Below are positions 42,906 through 55,500 of a stretch of 59,473 bases of DNA, piece by piece. The translations under genes were made by a program, and so were the position numbers. The notes under the pieces were generated by a model that searched no databases, was not told the DNA's origin, and worked only from the letters and a program-made list of their open reading frames with translations. Positions within the stretch are counted from its first letter, which is position 1, and each line of letters starts with the position of its first letter. Origin of the DNA: Agaricus subrufescens (lineage: Eukaryota > Basidiomycota > Agaricomycetes > Agaricales > Agaricaceae); assembly GCA_029945375.1 (NCBI GenBank), contig JAQOTE010000035.1:27501-86973 (forward strand), written 5' to 3'.

Positions 42906-44267
42906 TGATATGGCCCATGCCGTTTTACACATAGAAAATGTGCTAGCTAGTATTTACAAGGGTATAACACCCACTAGCTAAGGTGCAGGGTCAGAACCTA
43001 ACCATCTCTTGCCACCTCAATAAGTATATCTTGCAGTCTAATAAACCTGCCTTCACTCTTATACAGGAAAACTGTACTATGTAAGGCAAATATAGTCACT
43101 AGCTACCAGGAATGATCTGAGTAGAGGCATTAGATCAGGTAGTGACAACTAGTTAGGCCAAAATACAACTGTGTTGCTCTAGCTATGTACCTAGATAAAA
43201 CATCAATTTATGCTTAGCTAAAACTACAGATTATTCATCCAGAGATATACTCTTTGAAGCAGTTGATCCACAGAAGACATCGGCTCAGACAGGGAGCGGC
43301 TATCATGCAAACTAGCGAGCTGAAATCCCATCAGATTATCGTGGACCCACTAGCTAGCCAGACATATCACCAATTAGGATTCTCATCACATACTGATAAT
43401 GAATCTGAGCAGGTAGAACATTCAGCCAAGTGGCCCTTGACATTCTGAAACCTGACAACATACCCACGTGGAGCCCAGGGGTAGCACAATGAAGGCTAGC
43501 TACCATTGTTAGATGGAAGGGGTAAGGTGCTAAGTGATGTCAGACAGCGCCTGCTCCAACCATGATTATTGGCATGGATAGGATCTATCTGTACCCTCAG
43601 CCCAGTCCATATGATACCCTTAGTAATAGTAGAACTAATTTGTTAATATTTGTACACATAATGTGAATATAAAAAAACCCTCTAGCTAGTGTCAAGAAAG
43701 GCAAGCAATCTCCTGCCCATGTCTAGCTTTGAGGATCATGATTTGTAAAGTAGTGATCTAATAAGTAAATAACAACTAGCTTGTGAGAGAGCTTCTAGAA
43801 AAACTCAGACTAGTTCAGCAGTTCACATTGTAGACGTTACCTGTTCAGAGAATTCACTAAGTTGCCAGTGATACAATAGTTTAAGAGACTAGCTAGGCTA
43901 TCATTGCACGCTTATATCTAGCAGAGGTGTAAGTTAGTGCTAGCTTGAGTTGTAATTGCGGAGTTGGTAGTTAACTGGTGAGTTATATCATTGCAGCTCT
44001 TCATTAAATGTCATTGGTGGCACTTAGCTTGGCTACAACATAGTAGCTAGAGTTCAAAGTTCACATAGCCTTTTGGCCCATTTGCAGCTAGAACAAGTTT
44101 GAGGATTCTTTGGTTTGGAATTCCTTCTTTATTAACCTTTTAACTTTGAAATAACCTTTTCTCTTGAATATCTCCCCACAAATTTGCATTTACAAGTACT
44201 AGTTAGTGGAGTGTGGTGTGGTTTATAAACTAGCTACACCTTTAATGTTCCATTTACTGTCTCTACA
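42906..44267 (+). mobile_element. solo LTR, copy B (1362 bp)
   Basis: Same family and orientation as copy A (7505-8859). It starts TGATATGGCCC and ends TCTACA. The 4 bp flanks are ACGC (42902-42905) and ACAC (44268-44271), an identical target site apart from one CpG transition. It has a TATA-like AATATAAAAAAACCC (about 43666). Copy A and copy B differ at many positions where one has CA and the other TG or CG, as expected from CpG decay. Confidence 0.75.
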
Positions 44268-45805
44268 ACACTGTGGTTTATTGTCTAGATACTCACCTGA
44301 TTCCAGTGACAGTGTGGGCAAGGGGCTGCTTTGGTATTATTTCTGATGTGTCTCCGGCTTTAAAAGCTGAAACTTTTTCACTGTTTCAATGTATCTCAGC
44401 TGGACTTGCCTTGATTTTCAAATATTGTGGTCCAACAATACATGAACATGACCACACAATTCAATCTTGAAGTCTGGTATCATGATTGAGACACAATATA
44501 AGTAGGCATTGTGACAAATTGTGGAAATTCTGGATGAGTGAACTCTTTCTCTTCCTCCCTGTTATGAAACTGCATGCCCACAAATTTCCCATCATCTTTG
44601 CCACACTCTCTAATGGATCAAAAATGGCCTTTTTGGCATTCAATCTATTTAATTTGGATGGAATGGCCCTTATGGCCTTCCATCGTACTGTAGATGAGCC
44701 ACTTGTGCATCTACACTTCAAGTTTGCAAGCCCTCCAAAGGTGGAATGCCATTGTGAATACACCTGTACATATGCTCGTGCTCCCCCAGCTTGACTTGGA
44801 GTGCACCTCAAATCTCAGCATAAGTTCATTTCTCACCCTGAGTTGTGCTAATGACTATTCTGGCCTTGGCTCGTTGTTCTTGATGGCTACTGCAAGCTTT
44901 TACTATCATTCTGGAATGGAAACATTGACTTTCCATTACCACCTTGTAATGCACTCTATGATTCCAGGGCCCAAATCATTAGCAGTCATGGTCATCCTAT
45001 CCATTCCCCCCCCCGCTTGGCTTCAAGCAACATATGTAATTATCATTTAAGCACCACACAATACCTTTCTGTTGTATTTTTCTAGGATTCTCAGCTGCAC
45101 TAGCCTAGCACAACTTATAGATTATTTGATCAATGCAATTTTAGCTGGTCACCATTTTGGTTGAGAACAAGTATATCTTTACTAAATTCTTACTTTCAGT
45201 AAGGCCACAGTAGTAGTAGTTGAAACAAGGCACACATAGACAAGGGTGGTGCCAATATACTCCTCAAAATTCTATAGGCAGTATGCAAGTTGTAAGGTAC
45301 ACTGACACTGCAAATCTGCACTGTGAGACTAAGAGGTGGGTAAAAAACTGTGGCGGAAAACATCTGTGAAGTGGGTATATAAACCTTTTGTTAGCAGTCA
45401 ATAATACCTCACCGGGTAGTATTTGACCCACAAAGATAGTAGTTATATACTACAAATAAGCTAGTATATGACGAGTCACCCAAGGATCATTGACATTGAT
45501 ATTCTTAGTTTCTTACCCCATGTCAAAGTCAAGAATACATGTATTTTTGCTGTCCCAAAACTTGTCAAAAACTGATGCTAATGAAGTTAATAACATGAAC
45601 AAATTTATTCAAATATGGTGATAGTCAGGGAGATCTATGGCTAATAATATCATTGATAAAATTCTAAACCCACAATTATGTATGTAATTGATGGGGTAAA
45701 AGCTACTTAAAAGACTGGTCTACGCAGGAAAAAATACGGGCAAAATTTAGGTGATAGACAGGGCAGAGTCAGAAGAAACCCCTCATTCTTTTACCATATG
45801 TGCTA
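44268..45805. other. no gene recognised
   Basis: Overlapping short ORFs on both strands at 44273-45050 have no recognisable motif. From about 45060 to 45790 the sequence is AT-rich with several GTAGTAG/CTACTAC-like runs. It could hold the left end of the CACTA-type cassette, but I could not match a terminal inverted repeat to the right side. Confidence 0.3.
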
Positions 45806-47043
45806 CTAGTTTCCCCCCTTTCGCTGTCGCTTTGTTGGCTTGATTTCCTGGTTGGCATTATCAACAGTTTTGCATGACCTCTTCAAAGTTGCCCTCGTCG
45901 TTGCTTGTATAGGCCTTGAGACTTCACTACCCTTCTCCCTAACACCATCATTTCCTTTCTTCTCTTTACATATCCCCCTCCTCGCAACCAGCTTCTTGGC
46001 TTGCGTGGCAGCCTTGACATTCTTCAGCTCCAGTTCTTCACGCTCTACAGCCTCCATCATCTCATCATCATCTCTGGCCCCTTGTGAGTCCTGAGCTTCG
46101 AGATTATCATCACCACCCTCATCATCATCGTCACCACCACCCTCAAGGTCATCACTAGTATCCTTGGTGTCGGTACCATCCTCAGAGGACTTGTCAGTAT
46201 CACAACTATCACTAACATCAGATATGTCATCCCCATCCCCCCTACCATGGCTATCCTCAGTTTCGCCATTGCCTTCAAAGTCAGTAGTACTGTCATCCTC
46301 AGAGTCATCGTTATGCTCAACCTGGGGTCCACTATTGGCTCCAGCTGACAGAGTGCTCTGTTGGGAAGCAGTGGCGAGATTGTTTTGTCTTCTTGAATTA
46401 TTTCGGTAATTGTATAATATTCCCCTCATGATTTCGTAAATAGCCCAGTCTGACTCGTATCTTCGAAGCGGCTCATAGTCATGTTTTGCCTTGAGGTTGT
46501 ATGAATAAATCAATTAAGTTGTAACAAATTAATAAGGGAAAAGATGTACAAGTTTGGCAACCGTGGCCAGTTCTGTGGGGCTAATTGTCCTGTAGGGTGT
46601 AGAGAAGTTGATTCCGCAGGCTTTCATTTGATCACTAACTGTGCGCTACGAGATCTAAGTAAATAGAAATAAGCAATTTGGCTAGGCTTACACGGCATTG
46701 GTTGTAAGCCAGCCTGTCGTCTTCCAGCTGCATATCAGTTTGTAAATCACCAATTTTCCGAGGGCACTTGATGAGGTTTTGAGAACCTTTAGGTTTGGAG
46801 TGCGAAGCTGCAGCCTTCTTGTACTTGTCAAGCTCCGCTGAAAACACTATGAGATCCAAGTACAGTGAAGAATGATGAGTTACCTTTCTGCCGAGCATTT
46901 TGTTTCCTGAGTTGCTCGATCTCTGGCAAAGTATCGTTGCAAGATGCCTTGCAAGAGGTGGTGGTAGTCACTCGTTTGGCTACTTGGACTTGTTGATTTT
47001 CTTTTAAAGAGGAGGTCGTGGTCGCAGTTTTACTGGCAGGCAT
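45806..47043 (-). CDS. acidic nuclear-type protein, companion of the Tnp2 cassette
   Basis: Four exons on the minus strand: 47043-46884, 46837-46692, 46645-46550 and 46489-45806. The introns (46883-46838, 46691-46646, 46549-46490) all run GT to AG and are 46-60 nt long. The frame stays open through every junction. The start ATG (MPASKTATTTSS) opens a Ser/Thr/Lys-rich N-terminus and a coiled-coil-like ELDKYKKAAASH. A conserved-looking core FSTPYRTISPTELATVAKL joins to AKHDYEPLRRYESDWAIYEIMRGIL. The C-terminal half is a long Asp/Glu/Ser-rich acidic tract and ends basic (KPTKRQRKGG), a possible nuclear signal. I recognise the core as an Agaricomycete-expanded hypothetical family often near transposons; function unknown. 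It is divergent from the gene at 47595. Confidence 0.75.
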
Positions 47044-47594
47044 AGTCAGTGAGATAGTCGTATGACAGGATGGAAGTCTGGGGTTCGGATGACCGTTACA
47101 GTACCAGCTTATATGCAATGCGGGTTACAGACAGTCGGTATCCTGATGCACCACCACCTGTTGCAATAGCCGGTCGGAGGGGGGTTGACAAATGTAAGCC
47201 GACAGGCTAGGTAAAAGGAATGTTTCATTAGAGTCAATAACAGGAAAAATGAGAGCAAAAAACTCCACTTTACGTCTTTCAGTTTTTACGTGTTTGTGCA
47301 AATTATATTCCGGTAACAGCAACACCGATATTTGGCTATGCAAATCGTACGTTCTGCCTCGGTTGCTTGGCAGGAGGCGGCGCCGGCGAAACAGGAGAAT
47401 GGCTCTTAGAGCTGAATGGTAGCAAAAATGAAAAAAAAAACTCACGTCTTCTCACTGCAGATGGACTTGTGAAGTTGATTCCAATATCAGGCTGTGCATA
47501 TACCAAATCAATTTAGGTAATCACTTATCTATAAGTGGAAAACCTCCCTTGTTTATAAGCCCAAGAAACAATTTTGAGTTCAACATTCTCCCAG
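47044..47594. promoter_or_regulatory. divergent intergenic region (551 bp)
   Basis: Shared upstream region of the genes at 45806-47043 (minus) and 47595-48289 (plus). I see no further ORF worth calling and no clear TATA pair; the promoter role follows from the divergent layout. Confidence 0.4.
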
Positions 47595-48289
47595 ATGCCT
47601 CATCTTTCGAATGAACCTTCCTCGTCGACAGGTTCAGAGGGTGAGACAACTCCAGAACCTTACGGATGTTCCTCGTTGACGGAGTCGGAGGGTGAGACAA
47701 CTCCAGAGCCCTACGGACGTTCCTCGTCAACAGAGTCAGAGGAGGAGCCACCTCAGGAACCTTACAGACATTCCTCGTTGACGGAGTCAGAGGAGGAGCC
47801 ACCTCCAGAACCTCACCAACCTGGAGATCATGATGGCCAGCTGGAGTCCGTGGAAGATCCTGATGCAAATCCAAATGTTCCACACCCATTGAGACAGGAC
47901 TTGCGCTTGCCCCGTGGGGGGCTATCTACCGGCGTGCTTGTTACTGTGCCAAACCAGGAGAACGGTAAGCCACTTACAAGAGTCAGTGACTTGATACTGA
48001 GTGTCACCCAGATTACACTGAAGAAGCAGACATACAACACAGAACCAAGCCGGAACCTGCAGCCGATTTTAGTGCCCAACTAGCTACAGCTGAAGAAATA
48101 CAGAAGGGCGGTGGTCGTAAGCGCCGTAGGGAGAACATTGAGGTGTTGATCGAAAAAGACCTAGACAAGCAACAGCAGAAGGTAAGCGACCATTTTTACA
48201 TGTAGAAGTAAACTGAGTACCCTCACTTTAGAAGCGCAATATCATTTGCATATGTATTCCAGAAAACCACAACAGGGGTTTTAAAATAG
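47595..48289 (+). CDS. small acidic repeat protein of the Tnp2 cassette, unknown function
   Basis: Three exons: 47595-47964, 48012-48181 and 48263-48289. The introns 47965-48011 and 48182-48262 have GTAAGC donors and CAG acceptors. Splicing converts a frame that would stop at 48083 into one reading QENDYTEEADIQHRTKPEP, then FSAQLATAEEIQKGGGRKRR and KDLDKQQQKK before TAG. The N-terminal part holds four 17-residue repeats of the form SSxTESEGETTPEPYG. The C-terminal part is basic (GGGRKRRRE) and may be a nuclear signal. No family recognised. It is convergent with the minus-strand gene ending at 48842. Confidence 0.6.
47625..47815 (+). repeat. 51 bp in-frame minisatellite, about 4 units
   Basis: The unit TTCCTCGTTGACGGAGTCRG..., followed by GTGAGACAACTCCAGA or AGGAGCCACCTCCAGA and a CCTTACGG-like end, is repeated four times. 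The first two units share the GGTGAGACAACT version and the last two the GGAGGAGCCACC version, suggesting stepwise duplication. The period of 51 keeps the frame. Confidence 0.8.
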
Positions 48290-48841
48290 ACTTGGACTTG
48301 CCTGAGTATGCGGGGAAGTTTGGTATGACAATGGGGACAATCTAAGTAGTATGATCAGAACAGTACAATGCGATGCATGTCAGAATATCACCTGTTTTTG
48401 GTTACAAATTTGACACAAGGAAAAGAGTCAGCGGTGTAGTTGATGCTCTCAGCTTAACAAAACTGCGATACGGAGAGTCAGTCATGACAATGCTTTGACA
48501 CATACCAGTAGCAAGTGAAATACTATCAAAAATATATTGCTTTATTTTAACAAAAATATAAACTAGAGACGTTAGTTCATTAGTAGTGATTATATCGAGA
48601 TGCAACGAGAATAACTTACGAGTTGTAGCATCGCATGATGTTCCTGCAGGAACTGCAGGTGCTGAAAAAATGTCTAGCGAAGCCTACGATGTAAAGTAGA
48701 AGTCCAATGCCAACTAAGATGCAAGAGATAAATCTACAAGTGGTATCTACTACACAGACAGTCTAACTCTAAGGTCCTGGCTCAGTGTCATCGATAACTT
48801 ACATATTAAAAATATTATGAACTACAAAAAGTGTTAAGGAA
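48290..48841. other. intergenic between convergent genes
   Basis: No ORF above 70 codons. AT-rich with no motif I can name. It would hold the two transcription ends. Confidence 0.4.
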
Positions 48842-51615
48842 TCAAGTCGACCATTTCTCCACAGATGCATTGGCTCTTCTGGCATCTCCAAAGCCTCGAG
48901 TCCTGTCACGCCATTGACTAGCCGTGAGAAGGAACTTCGGGTTGATTGTAACCTTCTCATCAAGGATAGAAGCATGACGGTTAGCATAAAGTTCTTCTAA
49001 GCGAGCGTACCAGCGGCCTTGGTCATCGCCACTGCCTTCAAATGTGGATACAAGGGGGTACCATGACTGCTTCCTGATACTCATACCAATACCTGATTAA
49101 GGCATTTAGCACTAGAAACTGCACGATATTACATTGTAGAACATACCTGTGAAACTTTGATATATACCACACAAGAGATCCAGCTCATTCATAGTTAAAT
49201 TATCATCCACATATTCCACACCATCCTTGTCCCATGCACAGAAATTGAGATTGTTGTCGTGATATAGACCTGACGGCCCTTTCAATGCTTCACTGATACT
49301 CATGCCGCCGTCCAAGGCCAACCACCGAACATAACCACCGCACAATAGAGCTGCATGGCCACACTGTGACATCAACACAGCCTGAGACCTTTGCTTCCAG
49401 TACTCGTAATCGGATGGGGTGAAAACATGATCTGAAAAGATCATTGGCATTATAGCACATGGCAGCTCAGGACGGGCGAACTGGAGGCTGGTACGTTTCT
49501 GCAAGGTTCGGAATGGGACACCAGACTGTATCAGTTCGATGGCAATATCCTCGTTGGTGAGCTCGGGGTGTAAATGACAGACCATTAGAGCGGCAGAGGC
49601 GGTATAAACAGCAATATTCCAGGAGACAGTGGCCAAACCACCGAAGTCGAACATATAGAGTGCCTGAGTACCAGCCCGCACTCATTTGATGGAGCGTAAC
49701 TGGAGAGAAAATTTGAGAGGATCACTGCACCTCGAGGACAAGTCCCAGACCGCTGACGGTGGTTCATGGCCCTCTTTGTTGGCCAGATGCAGCCCAAAGT
49801 CGATGCAGGCATGACCCATTGGCATTGTCCAGAGGGCACTGTTGATATCGGCGGTGCAAGCGCCAGTGATAACGAGCAGAATTTTGATGTCAGCCAGTCG
49901 CACTAAAGATCCAAATTTGGTGGGTAAGCTAGGAGGCAAAAACCCATAGAACTTTTGGAGAATGCCAAGGACCTCCAGTTGAGACTGTGCCCATTCTTCG
50001 TTGGGGAAGGGCGTTATGCCAGCCCCCGACAGAAGATGTGCTATGGAGTGGTTGATGGGGAAGGTGGTAGGTGCGGGGGTTGTTGGAGGTGCTGTCGTTG
50101 CTGATGACACTGGAGGGGAAGTTGATATAGATGCGATACCATGGGCTGGAGAGACACCAGCGAAGGAGCTTACGCCTTGCTCATCCTGATGCGACTGCTG
50201 GGCTCCCACCTCATCTGCTTCTTCATCTGATTCTTTGTACGATTCATTGACCCACTCGGCACAAAGTGTCCACTCGTTGCAAAACGAATCATAGCGTGCC
50301 TCCCCAGGGCGGGCTTCTTCCAGAGTCTCGCTACAATCCTGCTTCAGAACCAGGGTACGAATGAATTTCGGTGGAGTATCCAGACTCCACTCCCACACAT
50401 ACATGGCAGCGCTCACAGTCGGTGGTTTCTTTTCATGGTTCAGTCTTGTTTGTCGAGCAGCCGGAGTTTCATGGAGTAGCATTCTTTGGTGTCGCTCCTC
50501 ATGCTTCTTGTCAAATGCCTCCCAAAGATCCCGACCCGACCTTTCGACTTGATGCAGCCGCCCATTCTTCCAAACAAGTTTACTTATTTGAGAAGGCAAG
50601 GAAGGGGGGCGCTGGTCATCTTCGGGGGCGTGCACTGGTTGCGGACTTGCTGGCGTAAAGAAAGATTCTGTTGAAGGGCATAAGTAAGCATTTAGAACAT
50701 ACATGTCGTAAACCACATACCATAGTTTTGCGTATCTTCCCATTCAGATTCTGTGCTGGCGGAATGGGAAGGCACAGGGGGCGAGATAACCGTAGTCGCC
50801 GCCTGGAGGATGTCGGCGGGGGGTGCCATTAGTCTGAATCCATCTCGTTTACTCTGTGCGATTTCTCGAGCACCCCATCGGTACCATACCGGCATACCAC
50901 AGTGATCGAACCACCAAGCTGAGGGTTGGCTCGGTTGATCATAGGGATTGTGTAGAAATACTCCTGCGCAATTGGCATCCCAGAAACGCTGGAGTAAGGG
51001 AGCACAATGCAGAGATTCCCATACGCTTATACAGCTCTTGTCCCATGTTACCAGCACCTTGTACCACTCCGCCAGGGAGATGCCCTCCATATATTTTGGA
51101 TCCTCCGGTATTATCTTCAACAACCAATACAGTAAGGCGATCCACATTGCAAACCAATCTCGGCCTTGATGCGCATACTTCCACATCTCAGCTTGAGTGG
51201 GGTGGCCATTAGTATAACCCCATTTTCGAGTAGAGTAGGGCTCCAGGTATTGTATGTTGAAATGGCGCGAGAAAATTCCCAGCACCTCTCGAATCAGATT
51301 CTCCACAGCCAACCACCTATTTTGGGAAAGATACAGCAGTTTATAGAGTGTGCCATCATCCTTTTGAAGAAGATGTAGTGGCATATAACCAATATCCTCT
51401 ACAAGAGCTCTGTTCCAGCATACTGGTTGCCTCGGCACGAAGCCCAACCATGGAACCCGCTCAGACCACCAATACAGTACTTCAAATGCCTCCACGCCTA
51501 TACTGTTGAATGATGTGATATCGTCAATGTTAAGTTGGCCAGGGAGCTGTATGTCTCTGTCACAGTTAGGTGAATAATAGATGTCACCATCGATAAGGTG
51601 GGCCCGGCCTGGCAT
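48842..51615 (-). CDS. large companion protein of the Tnp2 cassette, with one in-frame TGA
   Basis: Minus strand from ATG 51615 (MPGRAHLIDGDIYYSP). Exon 1 is 51615-50721, exon 2 is 50667-49147 and exon 3 is 49092-48842. Introns 50720-50668 (GTATGT...CAACAG) and 49146-49093 (GTATGT...AATCAG) restore one frame. Exon 1 has many Trp/Tyr (VPWLGFVPRQPVCWNRALVE, WWFDHCGMPVWYRWGA); exon 2 has SLVRLADIKILLVITGACTA, MPMGHACIDFGLHL and later FTPSDYEYWKQRSQAVLM. I recognise the architecture as a hypothetical family expanded in Agaricomycetes. A single TGA at 49684-49682 (SIK*VRAG) lies in frame inside exon 2; it is probably a CGA-to-TGA change, so the copy may be dead or encode a truncated protein of about 660 residues. 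No catalytic motif is known to me. Confidence 0.7.
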
Positions 51616-52586
51616 TGTTAAGGAAGATCGGAACAAAGAAAATTAAGCAAATTTGTGGATTAGAAGGTGGTTAATGATACTCTTGGACAGTCCGAGAGTA
51701 AGTAATGTCGATCCCGGACAATCTGAGATACGGCGGTTGAGGTAGGGGTGGTGGTGGAGGAGGACATGTTGAATGAGAAAAATTTGATCGCATCAATAAT
51801 GCCATCGAACCCACAACGTGACTACAAACAATTCTTGATCGCATCATTACCAACTGATGGAGTGTGTGTGTCAACAGTGTGACCGCATAATGGTCATCCA
51901 TCTCTCTCTCCCTACCACGATTGTTCCAAGGGCCCTGTAAGTCAGCTCCCACCACATCTATTAGCTGATTATTCTACTAGATTATGCTCCTACAACACGC
52001 TCCTCCAGGTCAAAATCTACCGATGGCGATGGACACCTCTCAACTTTTGGTGCCGGACTGTCCAGTGCCTACCTTTGTTAATGGTGGGCTCCCGTCATAA
52101 CCACCTCCTCACTCTCATCAGTTTTTGTTTCACCATCACAATGTCAACCTCATCATCAGCACTTGCATTCATCATCGCTGCATGCTACTTGGCTTACAAT
52201 CACTACTGGAGGAATGACTCCTCGAAGCCACTCTCAAAAGCAACCTACCCAAAAGGCAGTGTCAATAGCGGCCCCCACCACTATTACTATTACTCTTGGC
52301 CATTGTCTTACCGGCCACGACTCTCCTCAGATACCAATTGTTTCATCACCGCCACCCATTGCCTGGTTTATGATCACCCCGCCATCCCAGTAAAATGATA
52401 TACTGCGATGCTTGATGTCCCTATAGTTCTAGTAATCAATGGAGAAATTTTATTAGTGAATTTACGTGTCACTTGGGCTCGGCTCGCTTGATACACAGCC
52501 AGTTGGCTGGAGAAGATTCCACGCCTATCCCTCCCCCTACATATACTCCTCTGTGTTACTACACATCATATTACAACCTCCTGAGT
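51616..52586. promoter_or_regulatory. divergent intergenic region (971 bp) upstream of Tnp2
   Basis: It lies between the large companion gene (minus) and the Tnp2 transposase gene (plus). ORFs here (for example 52075-52398) are Ser/Thr/His-rich without motif and are probably chance. Both genes' promoters must lie here. Confidence 0.4.
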
Positions 52587-55500
52587 ATGGTACGCGCACC
52601 AAGGGTTTCCAAAGTCAGGTGCACCTGTCCCTGCCGTAACATGGTCCCTCCTCATGTAAGACGACAGCACTTAGAGTGCTGGACCAAGATCGTTGGGCTC
52701 AATGCAGCAATCACCCCTCAGCAGTCGCATTCCAGGTCAAAAAAAAGGAGAAGGCTGGCTACACCCACCTACTCTCTTGCCTCTCCAATGTCTCCCTCCC
52801 CTTCACTGCCTCCTGCCTCTCCACTGTCTCCTCCTCCCATTCAACTTCCCTCTGGGACCGCAGACTACACTCTAGATGCACCAGAACTTCTGTCTTTCCC
52901 TATTGACGACATTCTCCTACCTGAAGAACAAGTTGACCCCAATGTTAGGCAGAGTATCAGGGTGAGAGAGGAAATGGTCATGGCAATGCAGCGAACTTGG
53001 AGACGATCTCTTCGGTGGATGGGAGAGCCAGACGACGAAGATAATCAAGGAGGCAATCAGGAACAGCTTGGCTCAACTGATGCACTCTATGATTTGCTAT
53101 TTGCTGGTGAAGAGGTTTCGGACGATGATCCTGAAAGCGACGACAAAGCAAATGAAGAAAGTGATGGGCTTAGTACAGATGTTGCAGGCATCACCCTCTG
53201 GGATAAAGTTCTAGAATGCTGTCAACGCAAAGCAGCGGCATTAGGTTTGTTCTTGTTCTCGCATCCGTTATCTCATGTATCTCATTTATTGATAGATGAC
53301 TCTCAAAATCTTGGTGACACTGATATCGATCTTCTTCTCAAATACACTCTCAAGATAGAAGATCGTTTGACCGATAGGACATTCACGCAAATGGAGTGCG
53401 TCTTTCGAAAGGAGCATCATGACTCACTCAAAATGACAAAGAAACGTGTCCATGCACTGTCCGGTTTGCAGCCCATTCGTTATGCCTGCTGCATCAACAG
53501 CTGCGTCTGCTTCACGGGACCATATGAACATTGCACTACATGCCCGAACCCCCAATGCAATGAACCGAGATTCAACGCCAAGGAACAGCCACGTAAATAT
53601 TTTGCCTACCTTCCTATTGTCCCTCGTCTACTTGCCATGTTATCCAGCCGTGAGCATGCTCAGAAAATGCTCTATCGAGCAAACTTCCAACACGAGCCAG
53701 GCGTGATCAAAGACGTCTTTGATGGTTCGTACTATCGGGAGCTCCTTCAAACTATTGTTCCTACAAGTGACAACGACAACCCCTTCTACTATTTCTCCGA
53801 TGAACGCGACATTGCCCTTGACCTTTCAACAGATGGTTTTGCCCCTTTCAAACGACGTAGCCAGACGTGCTGGCCAATCATCCTATTTGTCTACAACCTT
53901 TCGCCCAAAATACGATTCCAAAAGAAGCACTGGTTATGGGTTGGTGTAATTCCGGGCCCCAAGAAACCATGGGATTCGGATTCGTATTTCTGGCCACTTG
54001 TTCAGGAATTAATTCAACTTGAGACTGGCGTCAAGGCTTGGGACTCGGTCTCCCAGGCGTATTTCATCCTCCACACTTATCTTATCCTCCTCTTTGGTGA
54101 CATTCCTGCCATGGCACTCATCATGAACATGAAAGGCTCGAACGCACTTAGTCCATGTTGCGTTTGCAACATTAAAGGCATATGTAATCATCTCGCCAAC
54201 AAAAAAACTTACTACGTCCCTTTGCAACGGGACAATCTCACTCGTGCCACTCCTACCTGTTATGATCCCAGGAATCTCCCTATACGAACACACTGTGAGC
54301 TCATGGAACAAGCAGTTGCCGTACAAATGGCTCCCACCAATGCCACATCTGAAGACCTCGCAAAGAAGTATGGTATCAAGGGGATACCTGTCCTTTCAAA
54401 TGTGTCCGCTATCTCATTTCCTGAATTGTTCCCCTTCGATTTTATGCATTTGATCTGGGAAAATTTGATTCCCAACCTGATATTGTTCTGGATTGGCGAA
54501 TTTAAAGATTTAGACCATACCAACAAGGGTTATCTTATAGGGTCTCGGGCTTGGGAAAAAATTGGCAAAGCTACAGAGGATTGCGGATCAACAATTCCCT
54601 CCTCTTTCGGTGTGCGCGTTCCCAACATTGCCCAAAGGCAATCACAAATGTCCACCAAAATGTATTCGAACTGGACGCTCTTCATTGCCCCGATAGTTCT
54701 CCGTGGAAAATTCCCAAAGGCACAGTACTACAAGCATTTCATGAAGCTTGTTGAGCTTCTCAAGCTTTGCCTGGCTTTGGAAATCGATGAAGATATGCTA
54801 AATCAAATCGAGAAAGGTTTTGTCCAATGGGTATGGGATTACAAACGGTGAGCATAGCCAGAAAATTTGTTTGACCTGTTCTGAAGGTAGCACAGGTATT
54901 ACTACTGCAACGAACCAGGACGACTTTCTGCCTGTCCGTTGACACTCCATGCGCTACTCCATATTGTGTGGGGTATCCGCGTAGCTGGCCCCGTTTGGAG
55001 CTACTGGGCTTACCCCATGGAACGTGAATGCAACAATTTGCTCTGCACTATCAGAAGTCAGCGACATCCCTATGAATCCATTAATACTTTTATGATTGCG
55101 ACAGCCCAACTCAATCAAATTCCACTATTATACAATCTAGAGGATGTGTTGAATCTCGATCTTTGTGTGAGAACTACGCATCAACTGATCCATGAATGAT
55201 GTAGGTTTCATTTCTTTTCCTGTGATAATCGATTACTTACCAATAGTCAAGATCCTACTTATAAACTTTGGGGCACTCGACAGAAAGTGACCCTTCCAAC
55301 GCCTATTTGCAAGAAGATTCATGCGAGTTTGGCTACGCAATTTGATGCAAAGATATCGATTGTACAAGCTGCAATCAAGCTCGACATTCCCCTCCTTCAG
55401 TATGGCAAGCTCACCTGTCTTGGGAATGGTGAAACCATAGTTGCCTGCGACCTTGTCAACCAGAGTGAAGATAGTCGAGATGCTTCATATGTGAAGGTTA

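Noticed and set aside
7505..44267. The two 1.36 kb repeats as the two LTRs of one giant 37 kb element
   Set aside because: Each has its own 4 bp flanking duplication (GCAG and ACGC/ACAC), so they are independent insertions.
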